A stretch of 64,000 nucleotides of DNA from Oenanthe sinensis. Lineage: Eukaryota; Streptophyta; Magnoliopsida; Apiales; Apiaceae. The notes under the pieces are model-generated. The model was not told the origin of the DNA. It did no database searches and saw nothing but the letters and a program-made list of their open reading frames with translations. Below, piece after piece: positions 31,958-44,640 of this stretch. Both the position numbers and the translations under genes were made by a program. Positions within the stretch are counted from its first letter, which is position 1, and each line of letters opens with the position of its first letter. The stretch spans positions 11,747,501 to 11,811,500 of the forward strand of contig CM053798.1 in assembly GCA_028671895.1 (NCBI GenBank), given 5' to 3'.

Positions 31958-33508
31958 TGTTGGGTTCCGAGGCATAAAACGCAGCGGATAAACGTAAATA
32001 TAACGAAAATTTTCGGAACCCAAACGCAGGATCATGTATAAGAATTGACGGATTATGGTGATAATCGAATCATACCTATTAAGATTTTGAATGCCACGAA
32101 CTCAACGGAGATCCTTGCTATCACGATTTGTGTCTTCCTCTCGAAAGCACCTCTATAAGATCCACACGAGCACCTTGAAGAACATCTCACGATCTTGAAC
32201 ACGGAACGGAAGTACTAGCCTCCTTTGATAGGTTTCGAATTCTCTCTGCCTCTTCCTATGCTGCCTCTTCTGCTAGGGTTTATACAAAAAATGTGCAAGC
32301 CATTTAACCTATCATTATCTATTTATAATGATTGGTTAATGGGCCTTTTTAGCAAAAACCTAACCCATGTAGGCATAGGATTAAATAATAAAACATGCTT
32401 CTATTATTTAATTAATAATTAAGTCACACTTAATTATTATTGGCAGAAATATAATTCATCAAATTCGAATTTATTTCAATTAATTAAGTCTCACTTAATT
32501 AATATAATAAATTCGAATTAATCATCAATTAATTTAAATCTATAATTTAAATTAACTATTCCTCTAGGTGCTCTATGTGTGTGACCCTATAGGCTATTAT
32601 TTAATTAGCAATAATTTTATTCTCCAATAAAATTATAAACAATGAGCGGTATCTAGTAATACATCATTGCTACCTAATTAAACAATAATTAAATCGTGAT
32701 TCGATAAAACCTTTCGTGATTAATGTTTCCGTGTAATATAATCCCTTTAACCATATATATTATAGATTAAACTCGAGGCATGTATTTAGTCATCCTCTTC
32801 AACATTTAATCCGGGTTTACTTGATCCATGAGTAGACTATGAAAAACAAATCATTATTTGAGCACGGCCATGCATTTTATAGTCTCACTCAATCAAGAGG
32901 CCAATAATATCTCTCCTAATTATAGGAGGGTTAAATCCTTTATCTATCATTCATATTTCTCATACGACTCATGATATACCCGATGTCCACTTTTATCATC
33001 ACCCGGTCAAAGGTAACTTTTAATGTAGTCAAAGTATATCAATCCTCGTATAGAAATATAATGATCTCAAGTCAGAGGATCATTACACCATTATCACTGT
33101 GAGTCTTTCTTATGACTTAATTAAACATGAAGAATCTCACTGTGGGTCTGTCCAGTACCATGTACCCTTACATGTACCTATGTATTGACTTTAGTATCCC
33201 CATACTTATAACCAATGAGATGTGGTTATCTGTCAAACAACATACTAGTCTATTTATGTATTATTATTGTCCTATCATAATAATACTCGACTAGGGAACC
33301 TTTAAGAATATGATATATTATATAATCTCAAGTTCAAGTCATGTACTTAAACTATATAACGAGTATCATGATTCTAAGGACATTTATTATGCTAACAAAT
33401 ATATCGCAGTAATTAAAGTCATAATAAATACGTTTATTGAATAATCAAATGACATAAATGTTTATTAAAAGGAAAAATTGTATTGCCTCTAGGGCACCTA
33501 CACTAACA
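31958..33508 (-). repeat. 5' LTR of Angela-like element
   Basis: 1551 bp, near-identical partner of 24470-26020. TATA box (TATAAAT, minus strand) at 32321-32327, which places U3 at about 1.2 kb and R-U5 at about 0.35 kb. Confidence 0.94.
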
Positions 33509-34649
33509 GGTTTATCCCTGGCTTGTCGGCTGCTGTCCAAGCAAAAACATCCCTGTCATCTTGTAAGAATTGAATCAGTTGTTCTTTGAGGTCCTTGGGG
33601 AGTGAAGTCCCTACATATGTTACCTTCTCGAGATATAAAGGATCCAAAGGAGCAGGCTCCAAGTCCTCTGCGAGCTTACCCCTCCTTTCTTCTCGATCCC
33701 TGACATCCATGTCTTTAATAGGGAGGACCTGCCCTCCATGCCACTAGGCTTTAAGGCGACCACATAACAACTTCTGGCCATTTTATGATCTCCTTTCTCT
33801 GCTCCTACTCCATTCCTAGTTGGGAATTCGAGCTTCAGATGGTACATAGAGGCTATCGCCTTGAAGGCATGCAGCCCAGTCCTGCCAAGGATTGCATTGT
33901 AAGTGGTGATTGCCTTAATAATGAGGAAATTCAGCATTTGAGTAGACTGTCGAGATCTTCGCCTATAGTCATGGGTAGTTGTTTAATTCCTTCTATCCGA
34001 GATTCCACTCCATTAAAACCATAGATAGGCATGTTGGAGGGGGTCAGTTGTGAATCGTTATACCCCATCTTCATAAAGGCTTCATAAAATAGGATGTCTA
34101 CAGACGATCCATTGTCTACCAAGACTCTTTTCACCGGAGAGTTTCCTATGACAGGGGTGATTACCAAGGGATCATCATGGGGGAATCTCACCCCTTCTAA
34201 GTCAGAATCATTAAACGATAAAGAGACCTCAGTCATTGCTCTCTTAGGAGGTTCTCCTACGATGCTCATTACCTCTAGGGCATATGCCTTCTGGGAGTTT
34301 CGGGCGTTACCTGTTGCAGTTGGTCCTCCTGAGATTACGTTGATCACAGGCCCTTAGGGCTGATTGTTTCTATCCTTGGGGTCTGAGTCCCTTCGTTTGT
34401 CATTATGACCTCTGTCATGTCTAGCACCCTCCTTAGTGTACTTTTCTAACTTTCATCTTCTAATCAGAAACTCTATCTAATCTTTCAACTGACGACAGTC
34501 ATCAGTGTCATGTCACACATCCCTATAGAACCGGCAGTACGCGTTCTTATTTCTCGTTTTAGGATCAGTCCTTAGTGGCTTCGACCATCGAAGGTCTTTA
34601 CCCTTCTCAATATCCATCAGTATTTGGCTACAGGCAGTATTAAGCCTTG
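33509..34649 (-). pseudogene. Gag C-terminus and aspartic protease of Tat element (frameshifted)
   Basis: A minus-strand segment between the copia and the non-autonomous insertions. From the right: a Gag tail with a knuckle-like CRFYRDV...HDTDDC and following QLKD (34480-34560, with stops); then the protease frame 34347-33931 with the active site VKRVLVDNGSSVDIL (Asp-Asn-Gly instead of Asp-Thr-Gly, usual for Tat elements) and PIYGFNGVESRIEG. After a frameshift near 33935 come YNAILGRTGLHAFKA and FPTRNGVG (33937-33800). After another shift near 33710 comes the linker to RT, ending FLQDDRDVFAW...DKPGI at the insertion point. At least three frame breaks and several stops make it non-functional. 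Confidence 0.82.
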
Positions 34650-34654
34650 CATAC
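34650..34654. other. Target site duplication of non-autonomous element (left)
   Basis: CATAC, repeated at 47344-47348. Confidence 0.88.
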
Positions 34655-36109
34655 TGAAAGGGGAGATAGGAGTGAAGGGAAGTAACTCACTGCACTTTCA
34701 TGTGTACTAGAAATGCTAAATGTAATCTCTATGTAATGGTTGATGATAACTCAACAATAGAACAGGACATGTAATAATATGCAGGTGCACAGAAATCTTG
34801 GATCACAGAGTTCAGTTAAGACAAAGTATCAAAGGATCATCTACAGACTTGAAGCTCACTGGAAGAAGTTCATTAACATGTTCATGCCTCAGTGAAGAAT
34901 AAAAGATATTGACATCTATTCAAGGATGTGGAAGCTGCAGAAGATTGTCTTAGTCTATGAAGATTTTAGTGCATTACAATCGAAGCAACAAGTAAGGTTT
35001 GCAAAGAAGAATGTGGAATCATGTTCGGAATCAAGAGCCCCTATCAAGACTAGTCACTTATGAACCAAACCGTTGCATCAAGTGTCAGGACATTGGAGGC
35101 AAGCTCTCGTCGGTTAATATGATTTTAATCATTCTAAAGTTGTTGGTTTTTTTGAGTCAAGTGGAGGATCAACAAAGGTGGTAAATCAGTGTTGGAGAAA
35201 TGTCAGCCTAATGGATAAGGGACAGACGGCACAACCTGATTGGATCTTACTAAAGCTTCACAAATTTGAAGGCCAAATACTTGGACGTGGTGGAGTCACG
35301 TATACGGGGCCAAGTATTTGGATAAGGAAGTCTACACAAATTGAAGAGTGGAATGGAAATATTTAATTTAATTAAATAAAGTAATTATTTAATTATTTAT
35401 ATATTTTATAAATAAAGATATTCTTTATTTATATTTTATATATTTATTAAATATTACTTTTATATTAAATATTTCCAAAGGCATGCTTGGCACATGACTT
35501 TGAAGATATGATTTGAGTGGACAAAAGTAAAAGGTGGAAAAACAAAGTAACACCTTTTTCAATATATAAAGAAGAAACCCAAGTCATCATTTGTAGAGTG
35601 TATTCGGATGAAAAAGAAATGGGGGAGAGAGAGAGAAAATTATTTTCTCTCTCCCCCATGGCCGAACTCATACTTTAATATTATGGGGCCATGAATTTCT
35701 TTGTCACACCACTCCTCTATCTTTCTATTGTAAACACTTGTTATATCTTGTTTAGAAGATAGGGCTGATTTTTGTCTCCTAGATCTACAAAATGTAATAG
35801 TTTTAGAGGAGACAAAAATCACTTCTTTGTTGTGTTCTTGAGCTTATGTTCTTGAACTTGTTTGTAGCATCTACCCCACTTCAATGAATATAAAGTTATA
35901 TTCTTGGATCTTGTTGTGTTGTGTATTTTGGATGATTTACCGTTCATTATCTTGGTTATTTTAATGGTGTTCTTGAGGTTGAAGAAGATGATGAACAGTA
36001 CCTGGGTTTGAACCAAAGTAATTTTTATGTTGTCCCAAAAATAAATAAAAGTCAGATTTTTATTTGAGAATCGTATTCACCCCCCCTCTACGATCTCCAG
36101 GACCTAACA
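34655..36109 (+). repeat. 5' LTR of non-autonomous element
   Basis: TGAAAGGGGAGATAGG...GGACCTAACA, 1455 bp. TATA box TATATAAA at 35563-35570. A C7 tract (36080-36086) lies close to the 3' end, mirroring the G tracts in the Sirevirus LTRs further right. Short ORFs in it (for example 34999-35184) are duplicated in the other LTR and are not supported as genes. Confidence 0.92.
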
Positions 36110-36111
36110 AT

Positions 36112-36123
36112 TGGTATCAGAGC
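36112..36123 (+). other. Primer-binding site of non-autonomous element
   Basis: TGGTATCAGAGC two bases after the LTR, the initiator Met-tRNA type shared with copia elements. Confidence 0.88.
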
Positions 36124-36362
36124 TACTCGATTGACATACAAATCGATTGGATCTATTTTTATTTTTGAGATTAAAGAGGGTACAATTGGTTCACTGGGCA
36201 TCCAGAATTTTTTTGAAGCCCGGAATTTTTCTAAGTACAAAATGTTCTAGATGGCCAAGTAGAACATTCCTATGTAGAATATTCGAGATAGATATTCGAG
36301 ATGGCCAAGTAGAATATTTCTATGTAGAAATTCGACTTGATGTTCGAGATAGTGTCTAACTC

Positions 36363-37275
36363 GAACATTTCTATGTAGAAATTCTACTTAATGTTCTAGA
36401 TAGAACCTAAGTAGAAATTCTGGAGTTAGAAATATTTTCTAAGTCAGAAGTTCTACTTAATGTTCTACATAGAGCCTAAGTAGAACATTTCTATGTAGAA
36501 ATTCTACTTAATGTTCTAGATAGAACCTAAGTAGAAATTCTGGAGTTAGAAATATTTTCTAAGTCAGAAGTTCTACTTAATGTTCTACATAGAGCCTAAG
36601 TAGAACATTTCTATGTAAAAATTCTACTTAATGTTCTAGATAGAACCTAAGTAGAAATTCTGGAGTTAGAAATATTTTCTAAGTCAGAAGTTCTACTTAA
36701 TGTTCTACATAGAGCCTAAGTAGAACATTTCTATGTAGAAATTCTACTTAATGTTCTAGATAGAACCTAAGTAGAAATTCTGGAGTTAGAAATATTTTCT
36801 AAGTCAGAAGTTCTACTTAATGTTCTACATAGAGCCTAAGTAGAACATTTCTATGTAGAAATTCTACTTAATGTTCTAGATAGAACCTAAGTAGAAATTC
36901 TGGAGTTAGAAATATTTTCTAAGTCAGAAGTTCTACTTAATGTTCTACATAGAGCCTAAGTAGAAAATTTCTATGTAGAAATTCTACTTAATGTTCTTGA
37001 TAGAACCTAAGTAGAAATTCTGGAGTTAGAAATATTTTCTAAGTCAGAAGTTCTACTTAATGTTCTACATAGAGCCTAAGTAGAACATTTCTATGTAGAA
37101 ATTCTACTTAATGTTCTAGATAGAACCTAAGTAGAAATTCTGGAGTTAGAAATATTTTCTAAGTCAGAAGTTCTACTTAATGTTCTAGATAGAGCCTAAG
37201 TAGAACATTTCTATGTAGAATTTCTACTTGATGTTCTAGATAGAGTCTATGTAGAACATTTCTATGTAGAATTTT
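36363..37275 (+). repeat. 120-bp tandem repeat array, about 7.6 units
   Basis: Exact period of 120 bp: the phrase TGGAGTTAGAAATATTTTCT recurs at 36421, 36541, 36661, 36781, 36901 and 37021 and again at 37141. Units differ by only a few bases (for example in the units at 36601 and 36961), while the last unit is truncated and more diverged. Each unit carries inverted repeats GTAGAAATTCTAC and GTTCTAGATAGAAC. A less regular forerunner with the same GTAGAA/TTCTA core lies at 36240-36362. The array follows the primer-binding site by about 240 bp. Confidence 0.92.
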
Positions 37276-40200
37276 TTTTCTTAGAAGGCTGTTTCAACAT
37301 GACACATGGCTACATAGTTTAACTTTTATTTAAAACAAAAATTGTTTTTCTCTCAAATTGTTTTTAGTTTAATAATTAATTTTGAATTTAATTATATAAA
37401 ATATTTTGAAAATAATTTTTAAATTTAAATAATTTATTTTATATCTTGGAAAATATTTTATTTTCTTTTAAATTTTAGAGTCAAATATTTTATATTTTTA
37501 ATATTCTTAGTTAAGAATTTTATTAATTTAAAAACTAAAATTAATCTTAAAATCCAATTTAATTTCTTTTGAGTTTAACATTCTTAAAAGTATTTTGAGA
37601 ATTATTTTTGAGGTTTAATAATTTATTTTTTATAGAAGTTTTAATTATAAATCTCATAAAACTTTTTGGAAAATCATTTTGGTTGAAATAATTTATTTTC
37701 AAGAATATCTAAGATGACTTGAAAATTTATTATTTTTATATCAAACTTATATTTTCAATCTGTTTTATTTTAATTATAATTGAAACTGTTTTGGATTATA
37801 AATTCTATAAAATTCTTTGGAAATTAATTTTGATTTGAAATAATTTCTTTTTCAGGATTATTTAATATACCTTGAAAATTTTGTTATCTCTATATCAAAA
37901 CTTTCTTTTCGAATTTTATTTTATTTATAATTTGAAATTGAGAAATTTATTATTATTTATCAAAAATGCATTTTCAATTTATTTTGATTATTTAAATTCC
38001 TAAAAAATTAAATACTTCTGTTTGAACAAAATGTTTTATTAAACGAAACAACAGGAGTTGATTCTTCGTTCGTTGAGGACAAACGAACTGACTGAAGAAC
38101 ATTCTAATGGAGTTGAGACCTGATCTTACCATTGGAGATGTATTTCTACATCGGTCTACTCAGTGGATCATTTGGTTATTGAAAGGGGATTAGTTCATTT
38201 AGGGAAGAGTCTTCGATCAGTGGTTTTCGAATCAATATCTGAAGAATTTGGGATTTTGAAAAGGAATTCAGTTTATCGGTCAAAGAACCAAAACAACAGT
38301 TGAAGATTTGGTTAAAGGACATCAGTGGCAGAAATACACAAGGTTTGATTATCACTGACATATGATAATCAAGGGGTTATTGCTACACATTCAAAGAAGA
38401 ATGATCTTTTCAAGCAGAACATGAGACATTCTATGTCGGGGTCTTTAAGCAGAACAATCAGGTATCAATTTGGGTTGAAGCAGGAACATCATTGGTTATT
38501 GAGGTCAAATGCAAGGATACTTCCATGAGTGTTAGTAGAATGGAAATTGATTTGGATCAATTGATTATCACTCGAGATGGAATGTTAAGCATCGCACATG
38601 TATACTTTCTAACTAGTTTATACTTGTTTGATTTAATTATAGAGTATTAAGTGTTGAACTGCATTATATTATAAGTTTGATGTAATGCATGTCTCACCTT
38701 GATTTCTATATAAATTAGATAACTTATGCTAGTTTGTTAGTGTTGCTTGTTTATCAGTATTTGACTTCATGATTAGATCTTGTGCGATTTAATGCTTGCT
38801 TTACGATAATTGATCATGTTAGCATATAGAGTCTTAGGTATTTGTAGGGGTACATTTACCGGAAAGAGTATTTGCTACATGCTAAGTGCCTTGATGTTTA
38901 CATTGTCTATAATCTGTTTATACTCGCATGGTTGTATTAAATGTTATATTTGATCATGTGCTTGTTAAGATGAGTTTGTTTCTAATTTGGGAATTGCCTA
39001 GGGGTCAGTATAATAAACCATGAATTAATTTTTTTTAATTTAAACTGACTCAGGTAATTAGAGATAGTATAATGTTAAAGTGAACAACAAAGGTGAATTA
39101 GAAGAATTAGGAATCTGAGTGATTGATTCTTCTATGACTACATATATGTACGACATGATTCTTATAGACTGCTAGTCCACCTTAAGTTAGGTTGGGATCA
39201 CTGAGCTCATAGCCAAGACTACTTGTTGAGGCTGATATAGATGAGGAGTGATCAGTCAGATAAGAATGAGCATGTTGAACTTGAATGCTTTGTTGTTAAC
39301 TATGTTTAGAAATATCTCTAACCCTTGGACTCAATCAAATTGAGGACCAAGTGTCTTAATCATTTGTGAATGCAGAGTATCTTTCAACATGTACAAGTTA
39401 TATATCTCTGACATTTTCATGTTCGAGGCATGTAACTACTTTTGCTTTGGTATTCAAATGGTTAAGCAAGGTTACCTATTTTTCTTGAATGATCTGAAGC
39501 ACATATTAAGGAAGACCTAGGGAATTCTTTGCGAAGGGTTTCCTAATATCAGTTCAAGGATGAACAATATAGATCGGGGTCAAGAGAAATAGAAGCTCAC
39601 TCTACTGGAAGTGAAGTTGTTGCTGACACGAAATGTAATGCTTATGATGAAGTCAACTATTCGTTGAAGTTTATCAGAATGGAGTTAGCTACAACAACAA
39701 GTGATGCTCTCACACTTGGTTTATCAACTAATACTTGGTTTATCAAGATAACAGATTCGACGGTAAAGATGAAGTTGGTGAGAAAGGACTACTTCTAATG
39801 AAATTCTTTTAAGAAGGACATTAGTGAAGTATGTCAGTTGAAGGGAAGTCAAGTCAAAGGCTACCCTGTTTAGTTTTGGTGTTTGTTCATGCATTCGATA
39901 GATGAAGCATCTCAGTGATTAATCACATTCAAAGGATTAGGCAGATTGCTGTAAGAACACTTTGAGGGCAGGTAATGGAATTTGTTGACGAACGAAGTTC
40001 TATGTTATGTCTGCACTGAAAGGAGTATTCTAGAGTAAAGTTTAGTTCCCGGACTTCATGACCAAATGGAGGAGTTGATAGGGAAATCCAGACCTTGAGT
40101 GGAATTACAAGGATAATGGATAGACTTAAGGTTTCCTATTCACTACGGCTGAATCAGTTGACACAGCAAGTCTAATCAACAAATGTAAAGAGAAGACATC

Positions 40201-43200
40201 AAGTAAGATTAATCATGCCTGAAGTCACATGGTGTGATGAAGGGCTATCTTATTTGGAGTTAAGAGCTTACACAGAGTCTGTGATTGATTTAAGATGATC
40301 TAGATGCAGTGAACATCATCATCAAGCTCCCTAGCATTCGTTTGATTTTAGCTCTGAATTTCTAAAGGTTGACATCCTGTTTAGGGCTCAAGATCAGATG
40401 ACACCAGATGAAGAAAAGCTGCAAGCAGCATCACAGGGGGAGCATCAGTAAGTTGGATCAACTAGTCGTGTTTGATGTTCAAAGGCTAGCAGTGCTCATT
40501 GAGTAAGAGTTGAGATTCTTAGGAACACTGAGTGATCCAGATTGAGTGATTGCATATTAAAAAGGAAATTGTCAATTTAAAGATAATGCAAGATGATCTC
40601 AATCATATTTGAAGAAAACTACTCTACCCACTGAATATCTAAGGAAACATTAAGGACACATCTGTCATGACAAAGGGTTTTGTGTAACAACATTTCCTAG
40701 AGTCAGTTCTTGATGAATCTGGGTAGTAGAGTAGTGATTGGTCGTGCATGTATAAGTGTATTTCATTGGTTTTTTTCCTGAGTGAATTCAATGAAGACTG
40801 AAGATGCACTAACTAATCAAGATTGAGGAGGGTTTGAATCAAGGAACTAACTCAATTGAACCAGAGGCAGATACACTTAGCACAAGGAATCAATCTACAT
40901 GAAGACTTGGTATTGATACAGAAGCTGAAGGGTAGTTCGGAGTTTTTTTTGGTTCTACTCTGCTAGTGTCAAGACTACTGGTTTCTAGAGTGCTGAGTTT
41001 AGTGAAGCTGCTGCCAAGACCAATATCTACAAGGAAATATTTGGGTGTTGAAGGTAATGCAGTTTCCGTCTGGATGAGCGTGGTATTGTTTCGAGGAACA
41101 ATGTTAACTGGTAGCTGAAAAGTTATTCCTGTCCAAAAGGAGTAAACGTTCGATCTCGAAAGGAGTAAATGTTCGATCTCTAGGGCAAAGAGGAGTAATT
41201 GTTCATTCAACGATCATACACCAGTAAAAGCTCTATTGACTAAGGTATGTCACTCTAGTCTAATATTGATTTATTTAAACATGATGTTTATAGAGAGTGT
41301 TCATGCTATTTAGATGTCTACGATCTCTAGGAACTGATTAATGTTTGACGTGTGACCACCCGGGACTCAATATTATCATTTTGAGATTACCTATGATCAC
41401 CCGGGACCTAGGGACCTAACATTGTAGCATCTCTTTGTATAGTCAATTTATATCCAGGATCTCGTACTTTGTGCTGTCATATGTTATTCATGCTATATGT
41501 ATCAAATGTTTCAGCATAAGTATTTGTATATATTAATTAGTTGTAATTTTATTTACTTCTAATTGTTTAATGCTAATATTAATGGAACCACTTAATATGT
41601 AGTTTAAGTGATGTAATCCTTGTCTTTTGCAAAATCCATTAATATTAGTTGTCATTCTTTTGATATTAGTGATGTCACTTAGAATTTCTGCACTAAGTGA
41701 CAAAAAGATTATTTCAAAAACACTGATATTAAAAGTAATTTACTACATCGCGAGGGGTTGTCAAAGATCATAAATTTTAGCATTAATATTTAAAGGTATT
41801 TGATCTCTGATGCAACTAGTACCTCGAGCTTACATACATTATGATTGTCATGAGTATTTTTCAATATGCTTAAGTGATAATTATTGATATGTAGTGTAAG
41901 AAGTTAAATGCTGTCATTCGGTCAATGTATGTTCAGTGTTTAGCGGATGCTTATTTTTATGCTTTAGAATTACCATGATCTATATTGCAATATGTGTTTG
42001 TTTCAAGCGACAAATGGTAATTGTCTAGCATAATGTAGGTATCTTATGTGCTTGATTATTTTGTAGTAAGATGCGTTTTATTACAAAATGATTGAATGAT
42101 GTTAGTACTTTTGAATGTCTTGTCATTTATATCTTTGATAATTCATTAGTATTAACATATGTTTTTCATTCTTCAGAACTTGAAGGCATAAAGAAATTTC
42201 TTGTCTATTTCTTGTGAAAAATGTTTTATCTAAACATGCATTCATTTGCCAGAGAATGAAAAGCCACTAAAAGTTTTTTTTTCCTTTGAAAGAGAACATT
42301 TCTTGAGGATTATCTTTCTATTTCAAAATCATATATCCTCTCTCTCTTTAAATGTTTTGTAATAAAAACTGTTTTCTCTTCACGATTTGTTTAAATAAAG
42401 TTACTTGATAACTTGTAACTTAGGTTGCATGGTATCAGGCTATTTTATTTGAGTAAATTGTTTTGATCTTGAGGTATCAACCATTGGTAAAACGTTTTTC
42501 AAAACTCTTGTTAATGTCTGTTTCACATTGACCTGTAGTATTAAAACAATGGTTGTTTGCTTTGGGATTAGTGCCTTGGACTGTATGACTAAAGCATTCA
42601 TTCGATTTTTTTTATAAATGATTTATGTTTTAAGTCGGAGATAATATCCGATAAGAATGAATTGCAAAACAATTTCTGAAAACATACAGTGAGCAAGATG
42701 AAATAGATTTGAGTTATTAATCAAAATGTTTTTGTTAAAAGAGTTGAATTTCAATTGGATATTTGTCTAAGAGAAATTCAAAAGAACACTTTTGTTAATC
42801 TGTTAAACTTTTTTTTCAAAATTGTGAGTTTATGAAATTTGGCTTAATATTCTTTTACCTATTCTTTATTAATTCCCACATTTTAGCTCTGGTGCATTGT
42901 TTCTTGAGGACACATTGCTCCGATGCTATATTTCTGAGAAGGAATAGAGAATAAGTTTAATCATACTCTACCAAATTTTATATAGCTCTGATCAACTCTA
43001 TCTATTTAGCCGTAATGGCTTGGCCTTAGTGGCTATAGGGGAAGGTCAAGAAGTTGAATAATCCATCAATTTCTAACCAAGGCCTTAGTACCAAACACTA
43101 TCATTCTAATTCAAACTTTCAACCCTTGGTGATATAAGGAACTTATATAGATTAGCGGTTGTTAAGGGAGAAACTGCACTTGATGCAGCAAATAAGGATG

Positions 43201-44640
43201 AAGTCGGAAGTGCACCCACAGCTCTACCTCTCGAGAAGGAAAGAAGTATACAAATTGAGGTATCTGTAGCTCATCTGTATTTTCTCAAAAGGATGCAGAG
43301 CTGAAAAGGCAATTCAACCGTTTCTGAATGAACTCTCTCAACAGGGTGATTTCATTGAAAATTCGCTCGTCAGCCAGAGCACCTTGTAATGAGTCAAGCA
43401 CACCAAAAGCATTCACGCTGATGGTAATCCTAAAGTTTTTGTTTCTAAGGGATGTTATAGGACCTAACAGTTCTCTAGCCTCTCTTGGGACTTACAATTG
43501 TGAGGACACATTGCAAGAAGTGCACATTGTGAGATATAGGTAAAACCCCTAAACTTCTTTGTTTACCATTCATGGTGAATGAAGTTGTTGAGCCACCTTC
43601 ACAGGTATTTGAGGGAAACTTGGATTTCTTGCCATATATTAGAATCCTTGTCAACCTTCCTAGGAGGAACAGTCCTAGTTCCCTAACGGGATTTCACATC
43701 CGCAGAGCAATCTGTTGATGTTGAGAGGCAATCACTAACAGTTTTCCATGACTGAAAATAGTGAGTTAATTCATCTTCACAGGTGATTGAGAGAGATGTT
43801 TGTACACGTCTACTCTCCCAGGAATTCAAGTTCTGGAATACATGGATCGCTCACAACTTAAAGGCATATCACCGTCAACGATCCAGTGCATGGATTTGCA
43901 TATGGGGAGTCGGTTGATGCTTAGATAGCTGCTAGTACGCATACCACATTCAACGATCCAGTGCATGGATTTGCATATGGGGAGATTGTTGATGCTGAAA
44001 GTAGCTGAGCAACAACTCGTAGACTATGATTCAATTGGTTTACCAATTTGATGAGTCTTTTGAGGATCAGGGTGTTGGGATTTCAGTCATTCTTGGAATG
44101 GAGGAGATTCCAATTTCAGAAGGGTTATTCCCCGACGACGAGCCACGTGTGCATGGATTTACTCATGGTGAGTTGGGTGACGGCCTAACTGAAACTCTGT
44201 CTGAGATTCCATCTCAGAACCTAGATCTTTAGTGATCGACAACATGCTATAGTCAACGATCCACAATATCTTGGTGAGACTAGCATGGATTTACTTGCAG
44301 GTACAAATTGCTATAAATGGAATGAGTGCAAGTAAGGGAGAGAAACACTTGAGTGAAGTGAGGGAGTGATACACTTGAGTGAGAGAAATAGGGAGAGAAA
44401 TGAGTGGAACACTTACGCTTAAAAGTGTAAACACCAACAGAATGTAGTAGAAGTGAGGAAACCATAGACCAAACACTAACCTTGCTACTATGCTTGAATC
44501 CTGTTACTGAATTTTCCAGCTCTGGAATGTTGAAAAGATTCTTTTCTGGAAGACAAGCTGAAGAAGAGTCTAGCTGAAGCTTAGTGGGAATGTCCAAACT
44601 ATTACCTTTGGGTCTATTAATTTATGTTGTTCTCAATCTC
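37276..44640 (+). other. Interior of non-autonomous element without recognisable genes
   Basis: 7.4 kb with no ORF above about 106 codons and no retroelement motif that I recognise on either strand. 37310-38020 is extremely AT-rich. 38040-41250 and 43100-44600 have more even composition and may be decayed coding or untranslated sequence. A direct repeat of about 35 bp (beginning TCAACGATCCAGTGCATGGA) occurs at 43877 and 43951, with a weaker third copy near 44147. Confidence 0.6.

Larger units (their letters stand above)
24470..33508 (-). mobile_element. Full-length Angela/BARE-like Ty1-copia element, inserted in Tat pol
   Basis: A 9.0-kb minus-strand element: 5' LTR 31958-33508, Met-type primer-binding site, a 1.9-kb leader, intact gag-pol (26035-30000), polypurine tract and 3' LTR 24470-26020. 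Flanks are GGTTT duplications. The two 1551-bp LTRs differ at only a handful of positions that I found (around 24668/32156, 24689 and 24968). Protein motifs (DYEIWQMDVKTAFLNG, GFV-NEDEPCVYKKVSGS, VLYVDDILLMGND) fit the Angela lineage. The element splits the Tat protease-RT junction. Confidence 0.93.

Noticed and set aside
33498..33513. Last residues of the Tat protease-RT linker ORF
   Set aside because: The ORF ends inside the copia LTR and target duplication, so its end is an insertion artefact.
34999..35366. Small ORFs in the LTRs of the non-autonomous element (also 46234-46601)
   Set aside because: Short, no domain, and duplicated only because both LTRs are copies.
36270..36330. Heat-shock-element-like GAATATTC motifs near the 120-bp array
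   Set aside because: Only isolated two-unit matches within an AT-rich repeat; too weak to call a regulatory site.
36363..37275. Regular repeats resembling a CRISPR array
   Set aside because: The units are contiguous 120-bp tandem copies without unique spacers, inside a plant LTR element.
40890..41210. 106-codon minus-strand ORF in the gene-less element
   Set aside because: No retroelement or host motif; length is within chance expectation for the interior.
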